Positions 34,272 through 45,474 of a stretch of DNA of 64,000 nt are shown here, in pieces (within the stretch, counting starts at the first letter, position 1; each line of letters opens with the position of its first letter). The notes below the pieces were generated by a model that was given only the letters and a program-made list of their open reading frames with translations, made no database searches and was not told the origin of the DNA. Position numbers and translations under genes: made by a program. The stretch spans positions 124,906,958 through 124,970,957 of the forward strand of contig NC_063161.1 in the NCBI RefSeq assembly GCF_023159225.1, in the 5' to 3' direction. Origin of the DNA: Perognathus longimembris pacificus. Taxonomy: Eukaryota > Chordata > Mammalia > Rodentia > Heteromyidae.

Positions 34272-34618
34272 TTAGGCTGGCTTTTTTACATCACCAGCTT
34301 TCATCAGGGCCTTAATTGCTCTTGCCCTCATCTCAAGTTCCAGCAGCTCCAATTGCTGAGCAGAAGGCTGAACATCTTCTGGTGGAGGAACAGTCAGGGT
34401 GGCTGCCTTTGGTTCCTTTGTGCTAGACTCTGCCAGTCCCAGAATCTCATTCACACTTTTTTCAATATCTTTCTCCAGGTCATCTATCTGACCTGCTTCA
34501 CTTTGGACTGTATTTTCTGAGGCCTCAGGAGCAGCAGTTTCTTCATTGCATGGGCCTTCTATGTCGCTGTCATAAGCATCTGCATTTATACTGAGTACAT
34601 CACTATCTTCCCCTTTAC
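34272..34618 (-). CDS. Caap1: Caap1 terminal coding exon 6 and stop
   Basis: The exon is 347 nt: two bases completing a Gly codon, 114 codons and a TAA stop. The acceptor is preceded by a pyrimidine tract containing four TTTG repeats, ending gttacag, then GTAAAGGGG. It encodes GKGEDSDVLSINADAYDSD followed by an acidic IEGPCNEE stretch, a Glu/Asp-rich helix (QIDDLEKDIEKSVNEILGL), a Pro-rich linker (TLTVPPPEDVQPS) and a C-terminal helix QQLELLELEMRARAIKALMK ending AGDVKKPA. The C-terminal helix is nearly invariant in mammals and probably forms a coiled coil. An open frame extends upstream of the acceptor into intron 5, but those roughly 30 residues are intronic. Confidence 0.97.
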
Positions 34619-35367
34619 CTGTAACAAACAAACAAACAAAAAAGGGGGAGGAAAGAACCATGTAACCTGAAAGCCCTAGGTTATTTGTGACTACATGGCT
34701 GCTTTGACCCACCTCCTAGCACGAAGTCCATAGTACCAATTTTACCTACTCCCCCAAAGCTTCAATTTCAAGACTGAATCTCACAGAAATCCTAATGTAT
34801 GTGATGTGACATTACAATGTGGAACGCAGAAGCAATAGAAAACGAATCCCATCATCTAGAGTTCCCATTCTCTATTTTTCTGATTAAAATATCATAATGT
34901 TTTTACCACAGTAAAGCTTCAGTGGTGTCTTTAGGAACCCTTGGGATAGAGTATTGCTTAAGAAGTAAATTTATTTTCATTCCAGAAGATATTTAAAATA
35001 TCTTATTAGGAACTAAGAAGAAAATAGCAGCAACAACCTGGACAGTGCACTATCACCCCCAACTTTTCATGTTATTTCAAGCATTTGGTTCTGAATCCAT
35101 GAATTAAAGAGAATGCCTAAAGTCATTTTCAAAAACAAAGTCAGTTTTATGAAGGAGATTTTAATTAATAGAGTTATAATACACCATCATTTTAAAAAAT
35201 GCATTTGTAACAAAAGTTCTGTAACTGATGCTAAGAAACAGAATACAAATGTAGAACATGACTTAATCATCTTCACTCTGGTATGGATATTACCCAACTT
35301 TAGACAAAATTACAACTTAAGAGTACTCACTATTTACTATTATTTATACTGTAGTCCCTAATATAAT

Positions 35368-35399
35368 CTTCCTTCCCTCCCTCCCTCTCCCTCTCCCCC

Positions 35400-35453
<54 letters not shown>

Positions 35454-35659
35454 CCCCCTCTCTTTTTCTCCACCTCTCTTTCCCCCCAGTCCTGAGGCTT
35501 GAACTCAGGGTCTGAGCTTCTTTTGCTCAAGGCTATGATTCTACCAATTGAGCCCCAGCACCACTTCCAGCTTTTTCTGTTTATGTGATACCGAGGAATC
35601 AAACCCAGGGCTTCATGCATGCTAGGCAAGCATTCTACCACTAAGCCATATTCTCAGCC
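35368..35659 (-). mobile_element. IDL-Geo SINE with (GA)n-expanded tail, inside a 12-bp TSD
   Basis: CCCTAATATAAT lies at 35356-35367 and 35660-35671. Between them are first the pyrimidine microsatellite (35371-35480, chiefly (CT)n at 35402-35456), then the antisense Geo and ID-like arms. The microsatellite is therefore the element's own 3' tail. Confidence 0.9.
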
Positions 35660-35694
35660 CCCTAATATAATTGTTTAAGGAATAATTTGCATGT

Positions 35695-35904
35695 GTGTAT
35701 GTGCCAGAGCCTGGACAAGATCCTTTAGCTTTTTCACTCAAGGCTGGCACTCTACCACTTGAGCCACAGCTCTACTTCTAGGTTCTTTTTTGGTGTAATT
35801 AATTGGAATTAAGAGTCAGCCCAGACTAGCTTTCAACCTCAATCCTCAGATATAATCTTCTTGAATAGTTGGGATTACAGGTGTGAGCCACAGGTACCTG
35901 GCTA
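35695..35904 (-). mobile_element. B1-like/Geo composite SINE
   Basis: Antisense: aaggctggcactctaccact, gagccacagctctacttc, gttgggattacaggtgtgag. Confidence 0.85.
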
Positions 35905-36977
35905 GGAAGGATTCTTAATGATGGCTTTAACAGCTTTCTTAAGAGTAGAGAAAACTCATTTATAATACAAGATTGTCAGATGGAAAATTGGGATAACAGA
36001 ATGTTTTGTTTTTTCCTGGGGTAGGAAAAAGTCAGTTTCCAAAAACTATTTTTGGTGGCTCAGAAGCACCAAGCAATATACTCTGATTTAATTTGGATCA
36101 TTTTTAAAAACCTCTTCATACAGTTTGTTGATGAGCTACAGCTAAAAAAAAACTTTCTGCTCCAAGCTTACAAAATATTATTTTATAAAGCTATCAACAT
36201 GAGAAGAAGGATCAAAAGATTTACAAACAGTCTCAAAATTTCAAAGAAGAAATACCTGGACAAGACATTTTAATTTGCAATTTATGAGTGTGTTTCAAAC
36301 TTTTTAGTGGCAAAAGTCTAGACCTTGCTTTATTCATCTTTATATAAAAAAAGTAGTACATCTATCACTAAAGAAATAGTGTTCTGTAAATTTGGTACTC
36401 TGTTTACTTTCAAAATTATCAAAAGATCCAAATGGTCTGAGGTCTCTGTAACGCAATACTAAAAAGGCATTCATAGATTCCATCCGTCCAATATTATATT
36501 ACATATGCCAAAATGTTGTGAATTGTACACCTGAAATGATTTATCATAAGCAGTGTATAAAACTTGAGGACAAGTGACTCATAAAAGAACACAAAACGGG
36601 GCTGGGGATATGGCCTAGTAATTTTCATCATTCTGACTCAGTTTTTGAAGCATTATTTGCAAACATATGAATATATTTCCAAAGATAATTACTCACATCA
36701 TTAGTAGTAGGGAGCTTAGTGCATTTAATACAATTATAACACTCAAAGTAAATAAGTTATTTTACCTCAAATGTCTCATTCAAATTCCTTAAAATTTCAG
36801 TGTGGTCATGTTCTATCCTTCTGAACCTACTTTCTATAAGTTTGTATGTGGCAGGTGTTTTTAGAAGGAAATGGTTGCCATTTTTAAGTTATATATGAAT
36901 CCTATAAAAAAAAATCTTCAAATTTCCACACAGGCCTGACTCTGAGTAACAGTGACAATCCTCAAAAGGTAAATTAT
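35905..36977. other. Caap1 intron 5, mostly unrecognised
   Basis: It contains only a 22-bp fragment of an IDL left arm (ggggctggggatatggccta, 36599-36620). A 73-codon plus-strand frame (36052-36273) is AT-driven. Confidence 0.5.
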
Positions 36978-37322
<345 letters not shown>

Positions 37323-37328
37323 AATTAT

Positions 37329-38420
37329 CAATCCCTATTCGTTTCAATAAAATTTAATCAGTACTAAGGGATAAAAACAAGTAATGTGATTATCTACTTT
37401 AATAAAGCTTTACAACTCATTTTCAAAAAGTTCAAAAATTCAATAATTACAAGTAATCACACAACATAATTTGTTAAAAATCTTGTCAGTTTGTGAACTA
37501 AGTAAATGTTTTATCTTTACAAAGAAACTACTACTTAAGATGACTTAATCACTCAAGCTTTTATTTTATTCAAGCTTTCTTAAAGCCCTAAAGGAAAATA
37601 AAAGTTAAAAAATGTTGGATGTATACATGACATAAACTAAGGTACTGATATCTCACAAGAAAAATGAAATACCAATATATCGGGGTTAATATTTTAAATG
37701 CAATTTAAAACAATAAAGTTCAAACTATTAAGTATAAAAGGCATAATAATCATAAGCAATGTAGGAAAAGCAGCAAATAAAGTTACTGTCCTTTTAGGAA
37801 AGAAGTGCTATAGAGTAACTTGATACAATTCACAAAGAAACAAGAGAATAAGATACATTCTTTCTATTAATTTTGTACCTCCATTAAGGTAAATGACAAC
37901 TAAAATATTACATACCATTTACAGCAAGCAACACAAATAAAAAAAAAGAAAGAAATGGATAGCCTATGGGGAAAGATTAAAGGGCTTCAAGACTTAAAGG
38001 AAAAGGTAGTAAGAAAGTGCCAAATTTTCCCAAGCATTCACCTCTTCCAGCTAATGTCCCAGCCAGCTATTTGCCAATGCTAGTCACTATTCTCTCACCA
38101 TTTCTCTTTTATTTTCCTTCTATCTGCTGTCCTACCAAGTTGTTTCACAGCCAAAACTCTACAACCAACACTAAAGAGTTTAAATAATCCATCTAGAATC
38201 AGTATCTAGACAGCAATATGAATCAATTGCCTCTCCAATACATCACTGACACAGATGAATGAATACATGGAATAATTGACCAAAGAAATATTTTTATATT
38301 AGTCAATAAGCCAGTTATGAAAATAGGTTAAAATCATTAAGGCAAAATGTTTGGCATTTACACAGAACATTCTACATTCTTAAGGCAGAAAACTGTGTCA
38401 TCCAAATCACTTTATGATTA
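37329..38420. other. Caap1 intron 5, nothing recognised
   Basis: About 1.1 kb of AT-rich unique sequence, unusually free of SINEs for this window. Confidence 0.5.
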
Positions 38421-38436
38421 AAAGTAATATACTTTT

Positions 38437-38706
38437 TGTTGTTATTATTATTGGTGTTATTTTTATTTTTTATTTTTTTGTTTTTTGTCTTTTTGTGAGA
38501 CAAAAGGAAGCACAGAAATGGAAAATGGGAGTGTGAACAAATCAAATTGTGGTATTCAACATATACCATGTAAAAAATGAACTATGGAACTTACGGGCAA
38601 GGACGGGAGGGGGAACTGGGAAAAAGTGGAAGAAGTGTACTCATTACCTGACTTTTGTAACCATTATGTACACCTCCTTAATAATAACAATACAATTCTA
38701 TTCTTC
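38437..38706 (+). mobile_element. 270-bp L1-type 3' end with 16-bp TSD
   Basis: AAAGTAATATACTTTT lies exactly at 38421-38436 and 38707-38722. Inside: aaggaagcacagaaatggaa, agtgtactcattacctgact, tgtacacctccttaataata. It shares motif order with 24475-24790. Confidence 0.85.
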
Positions 38707-38722
38707 AAAGTAATATACTTTT

Positions 38723-39070
38723 GATACATTAAACAAAAGTATACAATGAAATGGGAAAAAACTTAATGCAATACCTATATTTTTACTATCACTGATAACA
38801 AATCTTAATGCCTGAAAACAGCATGGATTCTCTCAGTTACATAACGGGAAAATATGGTAAGTCATGGATTTTATTTTTCTTAAATGTTTTAAATAGGATA
38901 CCCAATGAAAGCAAACAAACATAAACTAATCACATCTCAAATATATATAGTTTTAAAAGTTCAAAAGGACTTTCCAAATTAAACCTTAAACCTTTAAAGT
39001 GTTTATAAAGTATTTTAGTTGCTAATAGATCAACTTGACAAAAACAATTCTTATTTATAAAATGGAAGAT
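38723..39070. other. Caap1 intron 5, nothing recognised
   Basis: AT-rich, no features. Confidence 0.45.
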
Positions 39071-39076
39071 TATCTA

Positions 39077-39399
39077 AGCCAGGAGACAGTGGCTCATGCC
39101 TATAATCCTAGCTACTGAGGAGGCTGAGATCTGAGGACTGTGGTTCAAAGCCAGCCCAGGAAGGAAAGACTGGGAAACACTAATCTCCAATTAACCAGAA
39201 GAAAACCAGACATAGAGCTGTGGCTCAACATGGTAGAGTGCTAGCCTGAGCACAAAAACTCAAGGAGAGTGCTCAAACCCTAAGTTCAAATCCCATAATG
39301 AAAGGAAGGGAGGGAGGGAGGAAGGGAGGGAGGGAAGGAGGGAGGGAAAGAGAAAGGGAGGGGGAGGGAGGAAGGGAATAAGGAGGGAGGGAGGGAGGA
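39077..39399 (+). mobile_element. B1-like/Geo SINE with (GGGA)n tail
   Basis: ggagacagtggctcatgcct, ctgtggctcaacatgg, gttcaaatcccataatg, then about 100 bp of GGGA/GGAA purines (39301-39399). Confidence 0.85.
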
Positions 39400-39858
39400 A
39401 ATCTAATTCTATAAATAACATGCCTATGAAACCTCTTGATAGTGAATTATTGCATTAAGTCAACAGGGAGTAAATTGTTTTCTGAATTTCTACTAAAGAT
39501 GGCACATACACATTACATAATCCCTTCCCTGCCAAGAACCCACTGAAGAAACAGAGGGTACATCATGAGGGTTCCACATTCATGACTTATCTTACCCTCA
39601 TTCATCTCCCAAAGACTCACCACCAAATACTATTAACATGAATTTAAGGATTAAATTTCCAACACAAACTTTTGGGGAGATAGAATGTAGTAACTAACTT
39701 CATAGAACAAGGATATTTTCATCAGTGACAATGGACAATATACAATACTAAGAATAGGATCACAAAAGAATAAAAACGTTACACTCTGTGCTATCTTATG
39801 GAGGAATACAGCATTGCTTCTAAACATTCTTGCCCAAAACTTCAAATCTGAATTTGTC
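39400..39858. other. Caap1 intron 5, nothing recognised
   Basis: No gene or repeat recognised. Confidence 0.45.
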
Positions 39859-39873
39859 CAAAACAGGTCCAAG

Positions 39874-39946
39874 GGGCTGGGGATATGGCCTAGTGGCAAG
39901 AGTGCTTGACTCGTATACATGAAGCCCTGGGTTCAATTCCCCAGCA
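39874..39946 (+). mobile_element. Tailless IDL monomer, 73 bp, 16-bp TSD
   Basis: Only the ID-like left arm is present, from gggctggggatatggcctag to ttcaattccccagca. CCAAAACAGGTCCAAG lies exactly at 39858-39873 and 39947-39962. There is no Geo arm and no added A tail. Confidence 0.9.
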
Positions 39947-40423
39947 CCAAAACAGGTCCAAGTAAGTGTGAGACTTGGTTTTAGTTAGGGTTTTATGTTC
40001 TGGCAACACTTTAAACTCAGGGTATCCTAACTGTGAAGCAGGTATCCTATCCCCAGAGCCATCTCCCCAGCCTTAAATCTACCACTTTAGAGTAAATATG
40101 AGACCACAGAATAGTAATAGTTACAACCAAGCAAAATACAAAGTGAACAAAAAACCCAGTCTCAAGAGACAAACTGCAAAGAGAGTTATAAACTACAGAT
40201 GCTCCTCAACATACAATGCAGTTATTTACAGATGAATCTTATCAATAAATTGAAAAGGCATTTAATATGTTTAACATACCAACCCTAAAAGGCTTAGACT
40301 AGCCTGATTTAAATGTTCTCAGAACATGTATATTGGCTGGGAAGTATAAAACAGCACTATACTGGGAATCACTATGTCACTAGCCCTGGAAAAGGTCAAA
40401 ATTCTGGATTCAAAGTATGGTTC

Positions 40424-40726
40424 CACCCAGGCACCTGTGGTTCACGCCTATAATCCTTAGCTACTCAGGAGGCTGAGATGTGAGGACTGTGGTTCAAAGC
40501 CAGTCCAAACAGAAAAGTCTGTGAGACTTTTATCTCCAATTAACCACCAAAAAGCCAGAAGTGGAGCTGTGGCTCAATTGGGAGAGCACTAGTTAGCCTT
40601 GAGCAAAAAAACTCAGGGATAGTGACCAGGCCCTGGGTCCAAGCCTTAGGACAAGCATGCATGTGTGACTTTCTATTCTATACATATTGCTTTTAACACA
40701 CACACATACACATACATGCACGCATA
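40424..40726 (+). mobile_element. B1-like/Geo composite SINE plus CA-rich tail region
   Basis: acccaggcacctgtggttca, gaagtggagctgtggctcaa, tgggtccaagccttaggac. The downstream (CA)n at 40697-40722 is flanked by a 32-bp near-identical direct repeat (40668-40699 and 40728-40759). Confidence 0.8.
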
Positions 40727-40854
40727 TGACTTTTGATTCTATACATACTGCTTTTAACGCTACCACAGTCAAACCACTGCAAGCCAGGAACCATCTGTAC
40801 TGAAATATTTATCAATGAGTATGTCTGGGATTTACTTTAAAGTAATACAATGGT

Positions 40855-41040
40855 AACATGCTCCTGGCTCATACCTATAATCCAAGGTACACAGAGGCAG
40901 GAGGATCATAAGTCAACACCAGCCTTGGGAAAGATAACAAGATCCTATCTCGGAAACAAAAGGGCTGGGGCATAATTCAAATGATAACATGACTGTCTAG
41001 CTTAGACAAGGCCCTAGGTTTAATCCCTAGGACTGCATGT
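40855..41040 (+). mobile_element. B1-like plus ID-like dimer, old
   Basis: atgctcctggctcataccta and agatcctatctcggaaacaa, then an ID-like arm (gggctggggcataattcaaa, aggtttaatccctaggac). The right arm is ID-like rather than Geo-like. Confidence 0.7.
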
Positions 41041-41135
41041 AAGGCACAGGAATGTTGAGTTCAAAGCCAAACTGGACTACACAGTGAGTTCTAGTCCAAC
41101 CTGGGAACATGTTAAGAAACTGTCTCAAAAAAAAA
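41041..41135 (+). mobile_element. B1-type SINE 3' part
   Basis: gagttcaaagccaaactgga, cacagtgagttctagtccaa, aagaaactgtctcaaaaaaa. Confidence 0.7.
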
Positions 41136-41439
41136 CAAGTGGGGGGGGGCACGTGTAACTTTTGCTACTGATGTAAATGAATTGATATCTAAGATGTGGA
41201 TGTATTGGATTACAGGTGATAAAACTTGAAGTCACAATAGATAAGATTTCTATTTCAAGACATGCTGGAACTAAATGTGACAGAGCAACGCAGCTCTGGT
41301 TGTCAAACAAAGGTGACTCCTACAAGACAGTAGTACAGGAAACTTGACATCAATTCCCAGCAAAATTCTAGGCTTATTAGGTTTATAAGCACTGAATAGA
41401 AAAAAAGAAAGTAGTGCTAACTAGTTGAGACAGACCAGG

Positions 41440-42075
41440 TAGCATTTAATCTAGGGTGTAAGTGACATGTGGAAGACCCACATTATGATCTGGGGCAGGA
41501 ACAAGCAGACAGAGGGAACAGAAGGAGCAAAGCCTCTGACACAGGAGAGAGCCTGGCATGTAAGAGAAAAGTCAAGGAGGGAGCGACACAGCACATCATG
41601 TTACCATTTACTGGCCCAAGGAAGGAGAAGGAAGGACATCAGATTTTGTTTTGCGATAAAATGCTATTAGAAGGCTTTGATCAGAACAGGGATGTAGTCA
41701 TTGTTACATTTTAAAATAATCATTCAGACTGCTGTGGGGGGGAAAAAAAGACTTCAGGAGAGGTGGGACAGAAATGAGGGCATCAGATTTTTAAAACAAG
41801 GAATCAAAAGTGATTCCAAGGTTATTGGCCTGACAACTCAGTACAGTGTAATGCCTGTTTATTGAGGTAGAAAAGACTGTTGAAGAAGCAAAGCTGTGTT
41901 TTCTGTTGGTGACTTTGGGGCAGGGAGTGACAGAAAAGAAGAATTTAGTCTAGCTCATGTTAACTTTAAGAAGCTTTCCGAATATATATTAGGTAAAGTG
42001 CATACATATACAGTGATACAAAGAAGTCTAAATTGCAGAACTGAATTAGCAGCTGGTAGTCTTGGGACTATGTAA
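41440..42075. mobile_element. Old mammal-wide repeat, family not named
   Basis: gggatgtagtcattgttaca, aataatcattcagactgctg, agtgattccaaggttattgg and gtttattgaggtagaaaaga occur in the order I recall from a widespread old mammalian repeat (agtgacatgatcagattt, atcactctggc, gactcccaggttt, actgagatagggaa). I cannot assign the family or orientation. Two overlapping frames at 41467-41714 are within it and not considered genes. Confidence 0.5.
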
Positions 42076-42570
42076 GATCACCTTATGGGAAATGAAAAAA
42101 AGAATGCCAAAAGAATACCAAGAAAACCTGTAACACTCATCCTTTGGAAGTCAGGAAAAAGATGGAAGTATGATACAAAGAAGACAGGAGCAAGCAAGGA
42201 GAGATATACTCCAAAGGAAGCCAAATACCAGTTGAAGATTTGAACTGTACAACCTCTGAAGTGCCCTATGAATATACATCATGGGAGAGAATGGATATAT
42301 TGGGTACAAAAGAAAGAACCATGGAATTATAGGTATGTGCCATCATACTCCTAGCTTTTCAACCCCCTTTTCAAATGCAAACTTACTTGTTTATGTTTTA
42401 TTCTAGACTCTACCTACTTTAGCTTTTCCGTAGTACTATAACAAGAACAAGAAAAATAAGTTGGATTTTTCCACCTACTTCTCATCTTAAAGACTTAAGA
42501 TGCATTGTACTCATCACTAACATGTTGAATTGAAACTCCTTGTGAAACTATTTATAAGTAACAAAATTTG

Positions 42571-42675
42571 GTGCTGGAGGTGTGGCTCACTTGGCAAAGT
42601 GCTAGCCAATGAGCAAAAGCATAATGTACTGAGTTCAAGTACCCATTTCAGATCAAAAAAATAATAAAAATCTTA
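42571..42675 (+). mobile_element. Free-standing tRNA-like/Geo-type monomer with A-rich tail
   Basis: ctggaggtgtggctcacttg, ggcaaagtgctagccaatga, ctgagttcaagtacccattt, then an AAAATAATAAAAAT tail. It carries an A-box-like and a B-box-like sequence but no B1 or ID partner. Confidence 0.65.
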
Positions 42676-43230
42676 TTAATTTCAGTGGCCTCTTATTTAA
42701 AACCTTTGCTAAATGATAGAAAAACCTATGTAATTTTAAATTACTTTAGAAGTAATTAGTAAGCAATTAGTCTTTTTTCTAGGTATATAAAATGTAAAAA
42801 GTACAAATATTCATTATGTACGAGGCATTTTAATTATTTATATGCATTGTGAAATTAGTAAATTAAGCTAATTAACAAACCTAACACCTTAATTATTTCT
42901 TGTGGAAAGAAAATATACTATCTCTGCCATTTTCAAGTATACAATTATTACATCACTCTCATAAAATCATGATGTTGTACAATCAGCCTTCAGAACTTAC
43001 TTTCTCCCTGTACCTCCTAAGAATGTAATAATCATACTCTGGTCTGAATAGCTTAAAAGACGACAATTTTTTTTTTTCATTTCTGGAGGTAACCTAGGCC
43101 AGGGTCATGTATATGTAGCTAGGCTGGTGCTCTACCACCAAAGCACAGCTTCAGCTTCAGAGGGTTCTTTTTAAATCTGTCTAGCAATAAAGCAACTCAT
43201 AAACTAGAAGCCCAAAATAAAAATGCAGAA
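42676..43230. other. Caap1 intron 5; possible antisense ID-like remnant
   Basis: At 43075-43155 gctaggctggtgctctacca and accaaagcacagcttcagct suggest a decayed antisense SINE. The rest is unrecognised. Confidence 0.4.
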
Positions 43231-43239
43231 AACTAGATC

Positions 43240-43508
43240 TTTTTTTTTTATGATCATGGGACTTGAACTCAGGGCCTGGGCTCTGTCCCAGAGCCTCTCT
43301 GTGCTCAACACTAGCACTCTACCACTTGAGCCTTAGAGCCACTTCCGGCTTTCTTTCCTTGCTATTTTCTCTTTCTTTCTTTTTTTTTTTTTTTTTTTTT
43401 GAGATAAGGGTCTCACGGAGTTTCCTGCCCAGGCTGGCTTCAAACTACAATCCTCAGATCTCAGCCTCCTGAATAGGATTACATTCATGAGCATCCAGCA
43501 CCCCAGCT
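43240..43508 (-). mobile_element. B1-like/Geo SINE with T-run insertion, TSD AACTAGATC
   Basis: AACTAGATC lies at 43231-43239 and 43509-43517. The junction between arms carries CTTT repeats and T22, an expanded A-rich linker in antisense. Confidence 0.85.
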
Positions 43509-43517
43509 AACTAGATC

Positions 43518-43875
43518 ATTATTAATGGAAAAATATATGCCTAACCAAAACAAAACTTCATGTGCATATTTTGTTTTGCATACCTCTAATGAGGAAGAAT
43601 AATTTTCAAATGAAAAAACTAATGTACAGGATTCACTGTAAATGTAACAAATGTCGTGTTAACTTTGATCATTTTCCATACCATATAATTACATTATGAC
43701 TGGTTATATTTAATGACTATATTCAAATGAAAATGTTTCAAAGAACCATCGAACAGCCTACAAACTAAATCAAACATCCTTTCTTTTCTCTAATAGAATT
43801 TTAAAATGTAGCGGTAATAGAAAAAAGTTTGAATATTTCACTTGGCTTCCACTGAACAATTTAAGACAATATTTA
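43518..43875. other. Caap1 intron 5, nothing recognised
   Basis: No gene or repeat recognised. Confidence 0.45.
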
Positions 43876-44115
43876 TTAGCCAGATGCTGGTGGCTCATGT
43901 TTGCAATACTAGCTATTCAGGGGGCTGATATCTGAGGATTGAGGTTCGAAAACAGAAAAGGCCTGGATACTCTTTTATCTCCAATTAATTAATTACTAAA
44001 AAGCCAGAAGTGAAACTGTGACTCAAGTGGTAGAGTTCTAGCCTTGAGCACAAAAGCTCAGGGACAGTACCCAGGCCACTTCAATCCTCAAAACTGGCAT
44101 AAAATAAATAAACAA
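43876..44115 (+). mobile_element. B1-like/Geo composite SINE
   Basis: gccagatgctggtggctcat, ctgtgactcaagtggtagag, agggacagtacccaggcc. Flanks share AATATWTTTAT-like sequence. Confidence 0.85.
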
Positions 44116-44740
44116 AGAATATATTTATATATGCATGCACTCTTCCAAGTATAAACAATGTGCGCTGGTCTTTACAAAATCTTCCAGTTTGAAAGCAACT
44201 TAAAGATTAAGGCCAAACTTCAGAGTACAGTTTGAATCTGCTGTACAACAGTGCCACCAGGTGATAGTGTATGCAACCTTTGTTGGAACACCATCAGCAA
44301 CAGGAATTTCACTGAGGCTTTCTGACAGCTCTGATAATCTGACATAAATGGAACCAAAAATATTGGTCCAATGATAGTTTTATCTTATGATTCCCATTTT
44401 TATTCTTGGGGATCATGCAGGACAAACCATTCTTCTACTTGACAACCCTTCAAATATTGTAAAATAATGACAAGAAACTTCAACTCAATTTCTCTCTCCA
44501 ATCTAAATATCCAACTCAGCCATTTCTTATATAGTTTTATGGGGTTTTTTCATGACAACTTCCAAGAAGGGATATATTTATTATGTATTTTTATATCATA
44601 AATATTATAAACATTTATCATTCTCATTTGTCAGTCATGATGCTTAAGAAAAAGACACTGGTGTTTTACTAATTTCTGCAATTTTTTAAATTACATGAAA
44701 TTTTTTTCCATTATTTAACAAGTATATTAAATATAAAACT
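44116..44740. other. Caap1 intron 5, nothing recognised
   Basis: No gene or repeat recognised; 44200-44320 is of more balanced composition. Confidence 0.45.
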
Positions 44741-44748
44741 ATATGAGC

Positions 44749-44998
44749 AGCTTCTGGTGGTTCATACCTGCAATTCTAGCTTCTCAGGAGGCTGAGATCT
44801 GAAGATCACAGTTCAAAGCCAGTCCAGGCAGAAAAGTCAGTGAGATTCTTATATCCAATTAACTACCAAAAAGCCAAAAATGGCACTGTAATTTAAGTGG
44901 AAGAGCACTAGCCTTGAGCAAAAGAAGCTTAGGAACATTGGCCAGGCCCTGTGTTCAAACCCTGTGACCAGCAGAAAATTAAAAAAAAAGAAAAAGAA
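44749..44998 (+). mobile_element. B1-like/Geo composite SINE
   Basis: cagcttctggtggttcatac, gtaatttaagtggaagagca, tgtgttcaaaccctgtgacc. Confidence 0.85.
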
Positions 44999-45242
44999 AT
45001 TCAATGCTACTTTATATTCTGGTCTACTGAACAAAAGGTAACTTTAGTACTAAATTATAAATTGTCTTAAATGATCAAACTATTTAAATGAAAATGCACT
45101 CAGGGCCATTTTGTTTTTATGAAACTCATTGTGAGCAGAATAGCTAACTATGTGAGAAAAGTTAGAGATACAGTATTACATTTTGAGAGTTCTATATGCT
45201 ACAAATAGATAATCATTTGCTCAGTTAGAAAAGAGGGAATGA

Positions 45243-45464
45243 GCCGAACACTGGTGGCTCATGCCTGTAATCCTAGCTATTCAGGAGACTGAGATCTGAA
45301 GATCATAGTTCAAAGCTAGCCCAGGCAGGAAAAGTCCATGAGACTTTTATCTCCAATTAACTACCTGAAAACCCAGTGATAGAGCTGCTGAGCAGAAGAG
45401 TTCAGAAACAGTGCTCAGGCTCTGAGTTCAAGCCCCACAATCGACCAAAAAAAAAAGGGGGGGG
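45243..45464 (+). mobile_element. B1-like/Geo SINE, TSD GGGAATGA
   Basis: gccgaacactggtggctcat to gttcaagccccacaatcg, then A10 and G12. GGGAATGA lies at 45235-45242 and about 45466-45473. The Geo arm lacks its A-box region. Confidence 0.82.
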
Positions 45465-45474
45465 GGGGAATGAT

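Noticed and set aside
34619..34712. N-terminal extension of the Caap1 exon 6 open frame, starting at an ATG
   Set aside because: The extra residues precede a clear AG acceptor and do not match Caap1; phase agreement with exon 5 supports splicing at 34618.
41467..41714. Two overlapping 67- and 81-codon frames rich in Arg/Glu
   Set aside because: They lie in an old interspersed repeat within Caap1 intron 5 and are on the opposite strand from the gene.
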